NCBI RefSeq assembly: GCF_024721995.1
Contig: NZ_JANQBC010000001.1
Location: 744,001 to 808,000 of the forward strand
Reading direction: 5' to 3'
DNA: 64,000 nucleotides
From: Paenibacillus radicibacter
Lineage (GTDB): Bacteria > Bacillota > Bacilli > Paenibacillales > NBRC-103111
A model generated the notes under the pieces. The model was given only the letters and a program-made list of their open reading frames with translations. It ran no database searches and had not been told where the DNA came from. Each line of letters begins with the position of its first letter. Position 1 is the stretch's first letter. Of this stretch, positions 19,198-29,276 are shown in pieces. A program made the position numbers and the translations under genes.

Positions 19198-19704
19198 TCA
19201 TTGCTTAAAAAAATCAGCTAGTCCCGCTAAACGGGGATCAATGTTATCTTCTTTGCAACCACATTCGCCTTCGTTACGGTCATGTCCACAAGTGGGACAT
19301 AGGCCAAGGCAATCCGTTTTACACAGAGGTACATACGGCAGCTCAACAAGTACATTTTCCACGATAAAAGGCAATAAATCAACCTTATCCTCGGATACAA
19401 GGTAAATGTCTTCCGACTCAACACCTTCTATCGCTTCCTTTTTCTGCGTAAACAGCTCTTGGAAAGGGATATGGAGAATTTGCTTTGCGGGTCCTAAACA
19501 ACGTGAACAGCTCTGTTCGAGCTCCAAATCCATCGTTCCTTCTACTTTAACAACTCCACCAACATGACTTGCATGAAGATTAAGCTGTAAGGGTCCGAAA
19601 GTTAATACATCTTTACGAACTTTCAAAGTTGAAGAGAGGTCAATTTGACCTGTAATTGGAACCGCTTGTTCCTGGGCGGCTAATTCTTTAATGTTTAATA
19701 GCAT
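19198..19704 (-). CDS. ylbN: YceD/DUF177 family protein (YlbN)
   Basis: DUF177 proteins are encoded next to rpmF and are linked to 23S rRNA or large-subunit accumulation in other bacteria. The protein (168 residues from 19704) has the conserved CSRCL near residue 75 and a C-terminal cysteine cluster (CKTDCLGLCPTCGHD, then CGCKED). GGAGTG precedes the chosen ATG. A strong promoter lies at 19732-19761. Confidence 0.93.
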   Translation of the reverse strand: MLLNIKELAAQEQAVPITGQIDLSSTLKVRKDVLTFGPLQLNLHASHVGGVVKVEGTMDLELEQSCSRCLGPAKQILHIPFQELFTQKKEAIEGVESEDIYLVSEDKVDLLPFIVENVLVELPYVPLCKTDCLGLCPTCGHDRNEGECGCKEDNIDPRLAGLADFFKQ

Positions 19705-19731
19705 GACGATCACTCCAAACAAACAAAAATA

Positions 19732-19761
19732 ATTATATCGACTTATTCAACCCTTTGTCAA
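19732..19761 (-). promoter_or_regulatory. Sigma-A promoter of ylbN-rpmF
   Basis: TTGACA and TATAAT on the minus strand, both perfect hexamers, with an 18-nt spacer, about 30 bp upstream of the ylbN start. Confidence 0.85.
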
Positions 19762-19782
19762 CCTGATAATGCAAAACACCCA

Positions 19783-20976
19783 TTATTGCTGGGACAAACT
19801 ATCCAAGTATTTGAGCGCATCTTCCATCGTACCAATCGGCACAATTTTCATTTTAGTTCCAATATCTTTGGCTCTCTCTAGTGCCTCAGAGTAATTGTTC
19901 ACCTTCTGACCGCTGGCTGTCACATAATCTTTCGGCGCAAAAAAGATTTCTGCTCCTTCACGCGAAGCGGCAACCACTTTATGCTTAATCCCACCAATCG
20001 GTCCAACTTGCCCATCAACGGTAATTGTACCCGTTCCTGCGATCCGGTGTCCTTTGGTAATATCTCCCGCCATGAGTTGATTATAAATCTCAAGCGCGAA
20101 CATTAGACCCGCAGAGGGTCCACCGATTTCTCCGGCATGCACTTCCACTTGCTTCTCAGGCTGATCTGCTTTCACAGATTGTACATCGGCAAGCTTCGTA
20201 ATACCAAGACCTGCACGCTTAGGAGCTGGTGTTGGTGTGCTCGTTGGAACTGGAGACCCGTTTGGTTTGGCAGCGTTGTTGTTCTCATCTGGCAAAATAC
20301 CAAGTGCAATCGATGCTGTATTCGGCTTACCTTCACGTGTGTATACAACCTGCACGGTGTCGCCTTCCTTCTTGCCTTCAAGCGACTTAAGCAAATCCTC
20401 CGCAGAACCAATCGTCTGATCATTAATCTTCGTAATGATATCGCCACTTCGAAGTACAGATGCAGCAGGCATGCCGTCAATGATCCGCATCGTCATAACG
20501 CCGTCGCCCGAGATGTGATAAGGCACCTTCGCAGCTTTATAAGCAGCTTGAATCGCACTGCTCTGTGAAGACATCATAACATATTGCTGGCGATGGGCAT
20601 ATTCATCTTCAGACTCACCCGGTTGAAACAGATCTTTGCGCATATGCAGCTCTTGATAAGGGTGAACGAGTGCAACCAAATACTTGACCACATTCGTGCT
20701 TGCAACAAGCACTGTCGTGAGCATCAGCTCCCCTCTCTCCTCATCCGCTCCACCTTGTACCGTTACCATTGGCTTTATCTGCTCTGCGGTTCCCGGCTTA
20801 TAAATGACATACGGTAGTCGAATAAACACGAGCACATAAATCAATATGATTCCAATAATAACGGACGTAAAGATCCGTGTATTCGAAGTTTTCTTCTTCA
20901 CTTTCTTCGGTTCATAGCCTGCCCCTTCACGTATATCCTCCGGTATGGCCGGCTCCTGGTCTTCCCGATCTGACAT
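19783..20976 (-). CDS. ylbL: YlbL/SepM-type membrane PDZ-Lon (S16) protease
   Basis: The 397-residue protein has one N-terminal membrane segment (about residues 35-55, SVIIGIILIYVLVFI), a PDZ domain (about 150-230, SVLRSGDIITKINDQTIGS) and a C-terminal Lon-type protease domain with Ser in EIGGPSAGLMFALE and Lys in GGIKHKVVAASREGA. B. subtilis YlbL cleaves the SOS division inhibitor YneA; SepM cleaves a streptococcal competence peptide. A Pro/Thr-rich insert (residues about 238-250) separates the domains. Confidence 0.93.
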   Translation of the reverse strand: MSDREDQEPAIPEDIREGAGYEPKKVKKKTSNTRIFTSVIIGIILIYVLVFIRLPYVIYKPGTAEQIKPMVTVQGGADEERGELMLTTVLVASTNVVKYLVALVHPYQELHMRKDLFQPGESEDEYAHRQQYVMMSSQSSAIQAAYKAAKVPYHISGDGVMTMRIIDGMPAASVLRSGDIITKINDQTIGSAEDLLKSLEGKKEGDTVQVVYTREGKPNTASIALGILPDENNNAAKPNGSPVPTSTPTPAPKRAGLGITKLADVQSVKADQPEKQVEVHAGEIGGPSAGLMFALEIYNQLMAGDITKGHRIAGTGTITVDGQVGPIGGIKHKVVAASREGAEIFFAPKDYVTASGQKVNNYSEALERAKDIGTKMKIVPIGTMEDALKYLDSLSQQ

Positions 20977-21106
20977 CTATAATCTCTCCTCTATAAAAGT
21001 TGTCCCTACGCTTTTAGGTACTTCTATATTATGTAACGAGGGCTTGGTCTAAACGATTTTTTTCGGGCGTAAATATGTACGAATGAATGTGATGGAGATG
21101 GTCGTG

Positions 21107-23572
<2,466 letters not shown>

Positions 23573-23668
23573 GAATGTTCGACTCCTGTTATAAGCATTT
23601 ATTCCATGCTATCGTAACACATTACGCTTAAATTGCACAAAACCATAAATATGTTTCCTTTAAAATAT

Positions 23669-23800
23669 TTAACTTTGTGCGCGTATATATTCATCCCAAA
23701 TCGTCAATCCTACTATCATCGACATCAAAAGTGTCGTAGACAACCGCGGAGAAGACTTACGTTTCCCCATAAGCTCTTCGTCCGGTTTCTCCTCTCCCAT
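23669..23800 (-). CDS. Possible 43-residue membrane miniprotein
   Basis: A short frame between the hairpins at 23804-23868 and rsmD encodes a charged N terminus (MGEEKPDEELMGKRK) followed by one hydrophobic stretch (LSTTLLMSMIVGLTIW) and a polar end. I do not recognise it. Neither the first ATG (23800) nor the second (23770) has a good ribosome binding site, so this could equally be part of an untranslated leader. It is a candidate, not a firm gene. Confidence 0.3.
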   Translation of the reverse strand: MGEEKPDEELMGKRKSSPRLSTTLLMSMIVGLTIWDEYIRAQS

Positions 23801-23803
23801 GAA

Positions 23804-23868
23804 GGGACTCTCGTAAGAGGGTCCCAGATAAAAGCCCTTGTTAGCTTATCTAACGAGGGTTTTTATCT
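23804..23868. terminator. Tandem strong hairpins upstream of rsmD
   Basis: Two perfect or near-perfect hairpins stand side by side: GGGACTCT/AGAGGGTCCC (23804-23825), and a longer one in which AGATAAAAGCCCTTGTTAG pairs with CTAACGAGGGTTTTTATCT (23826-23868, 5-nt loop). The second has the A-tract/stem/T-tract form of a bidirectional terminator. No plus-strand gene ends here. The Bacillus rsmD gene (ylbH) is reported to have a structured leader, so a regulatory leader is possible. Confidence 0.6.
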
Positions 23869-23898
23869 GTTTATTGTCATGTTCAGATGGCACAAGTT

Positions 23899-23933
23899 GG
23901 AAAAAAACCACCTCTATTAAGATAGAGGTGGCT
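23899..23933 (-). terminator. Terminator after the YjcZ-type gene
   Basis: CCACCTCTAT-CTTA-ATAGAGGTGG on the minus strand followed by a T7 run: a perfect 10-bp stem. Confidence 0.92.
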
Positions 23934-23960
23934 TTAAGGGTTCGCTGCATGTTTTTATAT

Positions 23961-24074
23961 TTAGAAGAAATTTCCACAAACCGTGCAAGAGATAATAACT
24001 AAAAGAATAAATAACACAAGAATTGAACCTGTGGAAGTAAAGCCTCCACCACCCCAACCAACTACTTCACCCAT
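23961..24074 (-). CDS. YjcZ-family sporulation miniprotein
   Basis: The 37-residue product MGEVVGWGGGGF-TSTGSILVLFILLVIIS-CTVCGNFF has a Gly/Trp-rich head and one membrane helix. YjcZ/SscA-like miniproteins with this layout are common in spore formers and are made during sporulation. A GAGGGGG ribosome binding site lies 7 nt before the ATG, and a strong terminator follows. Confidence 0.85.
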   Translation of the reverse strand: MGEVVGWGGGGFTSTGSILVLFILLVIISCTVCGNFF

Positions 24075-24162
24075 GGTTTCATCCCCCTCTCGGTCCAGCT
24101 ATCGGTATCATATGAATTTCATGATTCGTTGCTTGGACGTTTATACGGGGTTGAGCGATGGA

Positions 24163-24429
24163 TTATTTTTTATATTTTTTCCAATCTAATTTGCTGTTCT
24201 CGAGCAAGTGTCCAAAATCATTATCCAGACGCTTCTGCTCTGCTTTGCGCTCGACTTCTGCCTTCTCACGAACTTCAGCTTTACGTTGATCTTCAGCATC
24301 TTTAAGACCCTTGGAAGCCGCTTGAAGCTTCTCCAGTACATCCGAACGAAGCATATCTTTCAGTGTGGAAGGCTGGTCTTGTGCAGCCGGTTTCGTGCTC
24401 GTAGCTTGGTGTCTTTGTTTCTTTGCCAT
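24163..24429 (-). CDS. DUF3886 family protein (YqkE-like)
   Basis: The 88-residue protein is highly charged: MAKKQRHQ, then LKDMLRSDVLEKLQAASKGL and a long Lys/Glu-rich helix ending LDWKKYKK. This matches the small YqkE-type proteins of Bacillales (DUF3886), whose role is unknown. GAGGTGATAG precedes the ATG at 24429. Confidence 0.75.
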   Translation of the reverse strand: MAKKQRHQATSTKPAAQDQPSTLKDMLRSDVLEKLQAASKGLKDAEDQRKAEVREKAEVERKAEQKRLDNDFGHLLENSKLDWKKYKK

Positions 24430-24514
24430 GTCTATCACCTCATGAAAACTTTAATCGAATACATCCATTATACCACGAACCGCCTTAATCTGGTTTGCTA
24501 ACGCGCCAAGTAGG

Positions 24515-24860
24515 ATGATCACATCGTATAAACAATTATTACAGTGTTCTGGCGATCTCTATCGCTTGATTGATCACTCTTTCCTTTTTCCCTGGAGCTG
24601 CATCCTTGTTTGTATCCATGCCCTCCATATAGATCGTTTCGATCCGTTAAGGATTTGTTACGAGAGAAAGAACGGAAGAAGATCGTCGGGGGGCTTTCGC
24701 AGTATTAACACGAGAAGGCAAAAAAGCGTTTCTCGCCACCTGGCCAACCTATGCGGATGGGATATCGAACTATTTTCTCAGCGTCTTGGACGAAGAAGAA
24801 CGTACGGCTATCGAAAAGGGGCTGTCTAAAGTGTACCGCGCTCTTCAGGATGAACGCTGA
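24515..24860 (+). pseudogene. Remnant of a MarR-family regulator
   Basis: The frame 24651-24860 reads GFVTRERTEEDRRGAFAVLT, then REGKKAFLATWPTYADGISN and on to VYRALQDER-stop. This is the wing and C-terminal dimerisation helix of a MarR regulator. It has no start: a TAA stands directly before the first codon. Upstream DNA in other frames (24515-24650, for example SGDLYRLIDHSF and IDRFD) may be decayed N-terminal sequence, but the recognition helix is missing. Seen: the C-terminal half. Inferred: internal deletion and frameshifts. Confidence 0.65.
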
Positions 24861-25066
24861 ACGAATCGTGAAAGAACCGATGAATGTCTGAGTTTCTGGT
24901 ATCTTTGAATAACAAATAGGAGCCATTCTCAACAAAGAACGACTCCATTTCCTATGCTGTTAACGTAGCACGAACAAAAGCTACCACTCCAACTGCTTCT
25001 ACCGCGCCAAAATATCCTTCATCGACGTATCGATGGTTACGAATAATTGGACGGTTATCGTTATCC
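24861..25066. other. Gap with a weak hairpin and an orphan coding-like fragment
   Basis: Contains an imperfect hairpin (24919-24946, GGAGCCATTCT with AGAACGACTCC) that may end transcription. On the minus strand, a start-less frame ends with a TAG at about 24968 and reads NRPIIRNHRYVDEGYFGAVE. I do not recognise that fragment; it may be the relic of a deleted gene after the deacetylase. Confidence 0.35.
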
Positions 25067-25981
25067 TTACTCTAGTCGATAAGCAGACAACTTCACGAAA
25101 GAGAAACCCGCTAGTTTCAGCTTCGGTACAGCCTTCATGACACCTTCTGCTGTACTTTTCTCAGGATGATTCATGTGCATGAGTACGATTGAACCGGGCT
25201 TAGACTTGGTTAATGCCTGATCAATCTGATCGGTGTTATATGTAGCTCCTGCATCGCCAAGTACATTGAAATTCACGGCTTGCATCCCAAGTGCCTGCAC
25301 AACTTTTACAGCAATTTCATCATAGTAGGCCGTACCTGAGCGGAAGAAAAGTGGTCTACGACCGGTCAATGATTCGATTTTATCCGCATTCATCTTGACC
25401 TCATCAATGACTTCGCTAACACTTTTCGTACCCACGATGTTATAAATAGACCTTCCTGTAACCGATAGTGGACGATGCTCATGTCCGTGATTTTCCAATT
25501 CAAACAAGGAATTAGAAGCTAATTGCTGAAAAAGATCCGCATTCGTATCAATCCACCGTGCATTTATAAACAACGTTGCTGGAATTTGCTCTTGTATCAA
25601 ATAATCGATCAGTTCTTTGTCATAGCCATTACCCGCTTGCCCGCCTCCGCATGCATCAAATGTTAGGGCGATCACTTTATCTGTCGTTTGCAAACGTGTA
25701 CGGACGCCTGAAACTCTTTCTCCCCACTGCGTTGGGGTCTGATGCGCGAATTGATCCATCAGCTTCTGTCTGTCGAACGAATTGTTCACATTCGGTAATG
25801 GTGTAGGAGAAGGTAGGGCAGATGGCAATGATTGAGGTGTTGCAGTGTTTACAGCCGATGCGGATGGTGATTGGGTTTGTGTTGCAACCGTTAATGAATT
25901 AGAGCTGTTTCCAGCACAGCCCGCAAGTAAACTCATACCCAGTGCTATGCTGAATAAGACGACGAACCTTCTTTTTTCCAT
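25067..25981 (-). CDS. Polysaccharide deacetylase lipoprotein
   Basis: This NodB-domain lipoprotein of about 304 residues has a signal peptide with lipobox LLAGC (lipidated Cys near residue 22), a Ser/Pro/Thr-rich linker (about 25-70) and a carbohydrate esterase 4 domain: ALTFDACGGGQAGNGY (catalytic Asp) and ENHGHEHRPLS (metal-binding His pair), then RPLFFRSGTAYYD. Family members deacetylate peptidoglycan or chitin-like sugars outside the membrane. The start at 25981 (MEKRRFVVLF) is a normal signal-peptide start. Confidence 0.88.
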   Translation of the reverse strand: MEKRRFVVLFSIALGMSLLAGCAGNSSNSLTVATQTQSPSASAVNTATPQSLPSALPSPTPLPNVNNSFDRQKLMDQFAHQTPTQWGERVSGVRTRLQTTDKVIALTFDACGGGQAGNGYDKELIDYLIQEQIPATLFINARWIDTNADLFQQLASNSLFELENHGHEHRPLSVTGRSIYNIVGTKSVSEVIDEVKMNADKIESLTGRRPLFFRSGTAYYDEIAVKVVQALGMQAVNFNVLGDAGATYNTDQIDQALTKSKPGSIVLMHMNHPEKSTAEGVMKAVPKLKLAGFSFVKLSAYRLE

Positions 25982-26007
25982 ATCATCTACCACCTCTCAC
26001 AAAGAAA

Positions 26008-26049
26008 AAGGATAAGTAATCCGACATACTTCCAGATCTACTTATCCTT
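26008..26049. terminator. Hairpin between the DUF6509 gene and the deacetylase
   Basis: AAGGATAAGTA pairs with TACTTATCCTT (11 bp) around a 20-nt loop, upstream of the deacetylase and after the DUF6509 stop. Probably the terminator of the latter, although the loop is long. Confidence 0.65.
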
Positions 26050-26062
26050 CGTTTACTTCTAT

Positions 26063-26359
26063 TTATTCAACCGCTTGTACTAATTTCTCTTTGCAGAATT
26101 CATCTAGCACCGCTGCCTCTTCATCTTCCAATTCAAAATCAAGCACATTCAGCGATCCGCGCTCAATAATTTCATGCTTAAGCATGTCCATCTTCGCGTC
26201 TTCAACGCGATAAACTGCTCTTACATAAATGCCTTTATCTGAATACAATTCGTCATCCTCAGGGACTTCGATATCGACGATAAACTCATATCGCTCTCCC
26301 GTTAAGATGCCAAATGGATCTTTAATTAATTCAACACTGTAGCCTGTAATCGTCAGCAT
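26063..26359 (-). CDS. DUF6509 family protein
   Basis: The 98-residue acidic protein (MLTITGYSVELIKDPFGILT, then IEVPEDDELYSDKGIYVRAV and a DFELEDEEA tail) matches a small Bacillales family of unknown function that I recall as DUF6509. The start at 26359 is chosen because it gives the family N terminus. It stands alone with its own hairpin terminator. Confidence 0.7.
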   Translation of the reverse strand: MLTITGYSVELIKDPFGILTGERYEFIVDIEVPEDDELYSDKGIYVRAVYRVEDAKMDMLKHEIIERGSLNVLDFELEDEEAAVLDEFCKEKLVQAVE

Positions 26360-26442
26360 ACTCGTCACTCCTTCTCATTGCTGCCTTCATTATACATCAA
26401 TTTGTAGAGAAGGAAAGATTCCTAGCTATTGCATTTTACCTT

Positions 26443-27017
26443 CTACATCCTTTTACCATCTGCGCTATGAGCAATTAATTGAGAGAGTCGATTCAGCTTC
26501 GTCTCTTCCTTCTTCGCGCTGATGATCCACCAAATCAATTTTTTTCGGTAAGATTCCGGTTGTTTATTGAAAAAATCCCAAGCGATTTGATTGGATTGGA
26601 ATTGTTGTTCCGAAGCTTCATCGAACTTTATTTCATCACGTTGTTCAAACGAATAGACACCCGACTTTTTCTCCGAACGCTTTGCATAAGCCTGCAGTCC
26701 TTCAGCTTGCATCCGGCCCTGACTAGTTAAATCTTCGACACGCCCAATATTAACCGAACTCCAGATACTACCCGGCTTACGAGGTGTGAATCTAATCTTA
26801 TAACTTTGCTCGTCAATCCCTTTGCGCAGCCCGTCAATCCAGCCTACACAGAGCGCCTCATCTACCGATTCCGGCCACGTGATGCTTTGTTTACCTGAAT
26901 TCGTTTTGTAAAAGCCAACCCATTGCTACCAACCCATTGCTCCAGTTTTTCCTTATGGTTGGCTGATAGCCATTTTTGAAAATCAGAGGGAGTTTCGAAA
27001 TAAAGCACTTCACTCAA
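26443..27017 (-). pseudogene. YdeI/OmpD-associated family gene disrupted by a 14-bp tandem duplication
   Basis: A TTG start at 27017 with AGGAGGTG upstream reads MSEVLYFETPSDFQKWLSAN and on to EQWVG, then goes out of frame. Past the duplication the correct frame resumes as FYKTNSGKQSITWPESVDEA, LCVGWIDGLRKGIDEQ and continues to the normal end (LIAHSADGKRM). Removing one copy of the repeat at 26915-26942 gives a full protein of about 186 residues. The family (YdeI/OmpD-associated) is widespread and poorly understood. Either a recent pseudogene or a reversible slip. Confidence 0.85.
26915..26942. repeat. 14-bp tandem duplication
   Basis: CCAACCCATTGCTA occurs at 26915-26928 and again (13 of 14 bases) at 26929-26942, inside the YdeI-type gene. 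14 is not a multiple of 3, so it shifts the frame. Confidence 0.95.
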
Positions 27018-27047
27018 CCTTACACCTCCTAAATGATCAGCTTAAAC

Positions 27048-27086
27048 AAAAAAAAGAAAAGGCACTCGTCCGCTGGGACCAATGCC
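27048..27086 (-). terminator. Nitroreductase terminator
   Basis: On the minus strand GGCATTGGTCC pairs with GGACGAGTGCC (two mismatches), followed by TTTTCTTTTTTTTG. Confidence 0.8.
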
Positions 27087-27116
27087 TGTGTCATTCTTAT
27101 CATAGATGCTTTTCTA

Positions 27117-27686
27117 TTAAGCGTCTAACCACACTGTCTTATCTGCAAAAGAAACGCGTTTCGCTAGCGGCTGATCCATGTCTGGGTATCCAACGTAGAC
27201 AAAGCCAACGAACTGTTCACCTTCGTTAAGACCGAAAGCAGCGGACATTTTATCGTGATAAGTAGGATCACCTGTACGCCATACTGCACCAAGTCCCAGG
27301 GAGTGAGCTGTTAACAACATGTTCTGCACAGCAGCATGCGCTGCCGCCATCTCTTCAATCCAAGCTGCATTCGCAGTTGGTGTTGCAGCAATCGCAATTA
27401 CAACTGGGGAACGGAACGCTTTTTGTGCATGTTTAGCGCGGAACTGATCCAATTGCTCACCAACTAGCTCATCATCTTGACCTTCATAGGCAATGTCTGC
27501 ATACGCTTGTCCAAGAACATTACGGCCTTCACCTGTCATAACGAAAAAGCGCCAAGGCTCGGTCTTCTTATGGTTCGGCGCCCAAGTTGCTGCTTCTAAC
27601 AACTCTTCGATTAGTTTCGTATCTACTGCATCCGGTTTTACTTTTCCGATACTACGTCTATTTTGAATCGCTTCTTTTATATTCAT
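27117..27686 (-). CDS. Nitroreductase-family oxidoreductase
   Basis: The 189-residue protein is a flavin (FMN) nitroreductase: NRRSIGKVKPDAV (FMN phosphate-binding), EAATWAPNHKKTEPWRFFV, then NMLLTAHSLGLGAVWRTGDP and VGFVYVGYP. The family reduces nitro compounds, quinones or flavins with NAD(P)H; the physiological substrate cannot be told. Stand-alone gene with a terminator. Confidence 0.9.
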   Translation of the reverse strand: MNIKEAIQNRRSIGKVKPDAVDTKLIEELLEAATWAPNHKKTEPWRFFVMTGEGRNVLGQAYADIAYEGQDDELVGEQLDQFRAKHAQKAFRSPVVIAIAATPTANAAWIEEMAAAHAAVQNMLLTAHSLGLGAVWRTGDPTYHDKMSAAFGLNEGEQFVGFVYVGYPDMDQPLAKRVSFADKTVWLDA

Positions 27687-27882
27687 TGTCTCTTCATCCC
27701 CAAATCATTCTTATTATTCGAACAATACAACCATGCTTATTATAAATGAGGCTATTCGAATCTGTAAATGATTTTTATTCTCAATTACATTGTCATCCTT
27801 TTTTAAGCTTACTTTCATGTTTCCACTAAATAATTTACTTATAATGGAAATAGATCAAAACACTTAGTTTGGAGGGATGGCA

Positions 27883-27984
27883 ATGAACAGAAACTTCGTT
27901 TCCTTCTGTAAAGGCGTTAGTTTTGCTTTTATTTCGATCGGGGCTTTGCCGTTCTTAATCGTCAAAAGCTTCCTTGAATTGTAA
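27883..27984 (+). CDS. 33-residue membrane miniprotein
   Basis: One of the few plus-strand frames in this part: MNRNFVSFCKGVSFAFISIG then ALPFLIVKSFLEL, with a basic head and one hydrophobic helix. GGAGGG lies 6 nt before the ATG at 27883, and a terminator follows at 27996-28029. A TATAAT at 27837-27842 lies upstream. I do not recognise a family. The dedicated ribosome binding site and terminator make it a likely real gene, perhaps sporulation or stress related (inference). Confidence 0.6.
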   Translation: MNRNFVSFCKGVSFAFISIGALPFLIVKSFLEL

Positions 27985-27995
27985 CTTCCTTGTTC

Positions 27996-28029
27996 AGGTT
28001 GCTTGCTTCTAAGTGATAGCGACCTTTTT
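27996..28029 (+). terminator. Terminator of the 33-residue ORF
   Basis: AGGTTGC pairs with GCGACCT (one G-T) around a 19-nt loop, followed by TTTTTG. Confidence 0.6.
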
Positions 28030-28039
28030 GATATAAATG

Positions 28040-28732
28040 TCAAAATAAGGTGTCCATTCCACACGGTTCGATGAGCGAAGGATTATCATTTGCGACCTTC
28101 CCAACTTGCGGGGAAACCGGATAGGCTTGCATGTCAGCAGCAGGAAATGGTACTAACACTTTCTGTAATGCCGCCACATCATGCATGTCGCGATCTAGCC
28201 ATAACTGTTCATGTTCGGGTTGTAGAATGACGGGCATACGATCATGAATCGGTGCAACAACAGGGTTTGACGACGTCGTAATAATCGTACACGAACTCAC
28301 TTTTCGTCCATCTTCAGCTACCCACATATCATACAATCCAGCCATCGCAAACAAACTTCTACTCTTCATTACAATCCGCATCGGCTGCTTCTCTTTCCCA
28401 CGACCTAATTGCTGCCAGTCATAGAATCCATCAGCAGGAATCATGCATCGTTTACGTAACAAAGGTACGCGAAAGGCAGGCTTGTCCAATAACGTTTCCG
28501 CTCTCGCATTGATCATTTGAAATCCAACTTTCTCATCCTTCGCCCAATTCGGAACCAATCCCCACTTCAGAGGTCCTAGACGATTATGTTGTCCATCGTT
28601 AATGATCGCTGGTAACAGTTGCCCAGGTGCAATATTGTACCTGGGTTCGTACTGTATACGCCTATCTCCATAAATGGAGAAGCGCAGCATTAATTCCTCT
28701 TCCGTTACGGTTATGGTGTAACGTCCGCACAT
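28040..28732 (-). CDS. SRAP-domain (HMCES/YedK) abasic-site protein
   Basis: SRAP proteins form a covalent link with abasic sites in single-stranded DNA through the Cys exposed after Met removal. Choosing the ATG at 28732 (AAGGAAGG upstream) gives the invariant MCGRY start. The 230-residue protein also has YEPRYNIAPGQLLP, WGLVPNWAKDE, INARAETL and the catalytic region FYDWQ and PIHDRMPVIL. Confidence 0.93.
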   Translation of the reverse strand: MCGRYTITVTEEELMLRFSIYGDRRIQYEPRYNIAPGQLLPAIINDGQHNRLGPLKWGLVPNWAKDEKVGFQMINARAETLLDKPAFRVPLLRKRCMIPADGFYDWQQLGRGKEKQPMRIVMKSRSLFAMAGLYDMWVAEDGRKVSSCTIITTSSNPVVAPIHDRMPVILQPEHEQLWLDRDMHDVAALQKVLVPFPAADMQAYPVSPQVGKVANDNPSLIEPCGMDTLF

Positions 28733-28756
28733 GGATATCCTTCCTTTCACAACACG

Positions 28757-28987
28757 CTAACCCTTAAATAATATAAATAACCCGATAAGGAAAAAGCAAA
28801 CTCCCCCAAACCGAGTCGAGAATTTATACAGATCGGAAGGTTCTGTAGCGTCATTTGATTTCCAGCTCTCTGTTATTAACCATACGACTGCCGGAAATAG
28901 GAGCATGCATCCTCCAACAATCGTAAAAATAATCCCGAACAAAATCATCGCTACCACACCGTTCCCCATCACGATCATTATAGTCAA
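28757..28987 (-). CDS. Small two-helix membrane protein (DUF6199-like)
   Basis: The 76-residue protein has two hydrophobic stretches (AMILFGIIFTIVGGCMLLFP and GVCFFLIGLFILF) with a short soluble loop (TESWKSNDATEPSDLYKFST). It resembles small Bacillota membrane proteins that I recall as DUF6199. It ends 24 bp before the SRAP gene, so they may be co-transcribed. Function unknown. The exact start among the first methionines is uncertain. Confidence 0.65.
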   Translation of the reverse strand: MTIMIVMGNGVVAMILFGIIFTIVGGCMLLFPAVVWLITESWKSNDATEPSDLYKFSTRFGGVCFFLIGLFILFKG

Positions 28988-29065
28988 ATCATACCAATTC
29001 CATCCTGTTGCTGAGAAGCCTCTTTTTTCAATTCAGAAATAAATTTCTCCTTATAAAATAAAACC

Positions 29066-29094
29066 GGACAGCCCCTCGATTAGAGAAGCTGTCC
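29066..29094 (-). terminator. Terminator at the end of the phenylacetate operon
   Basis: GGACAGC and GCTGTCC enclose an inner CTC/GAG pairing; on the minus strand it runs into GGTTTTATTTTAT. It lies just past structured repeat copy 1, downstream of the aldehyde dehydrogenase gene. Confidence 0.8.
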
Positions 29095-29113
29095 TTCTTA
29101 TACTGAAACACAT

Positions 29114-29276
29114 GAGTGTGTTCAAAAAGTTAAACGAAAGAGAAAAATGCACTGGAGGAACGGAGTGTTCGCCTTTGAAATCGTGAAAATACCATTAAAT
29201 CAATTCAGATTCACGATTGAGACAGCGACCGGAAGTGCTTTTTTCTCTGTAGTGACCCGACTTTTTGAACACACTC
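29114..29276 (+). repeat. Structured interspersed repeat, copy 1
   Basis: A 163-bp element closed by a perfect 17-bp inverted repeat (GAGTGTGTTCAAAAAGT and its complement). Inside are a second stem (AGAGAAAAATGCACT with AGTGCTTTTTTCTCT), a small hairpin (AACGGAGTGTT) and an apical stem (AATCGTGAA with TTCACGATT). The right end overlaps the stop codon of the aldehyde dehydrogenase gene by one base. See copies at 39816, 49363 and 52202. Confidence 0.9.

Noticed and set aside
23633-23920. 95-codon plus-strand frame upstream of rsmD
   Set aside because: It runs through two strong hairpins and a terminator, has no ribosome binding site and gives an unlikely composition.
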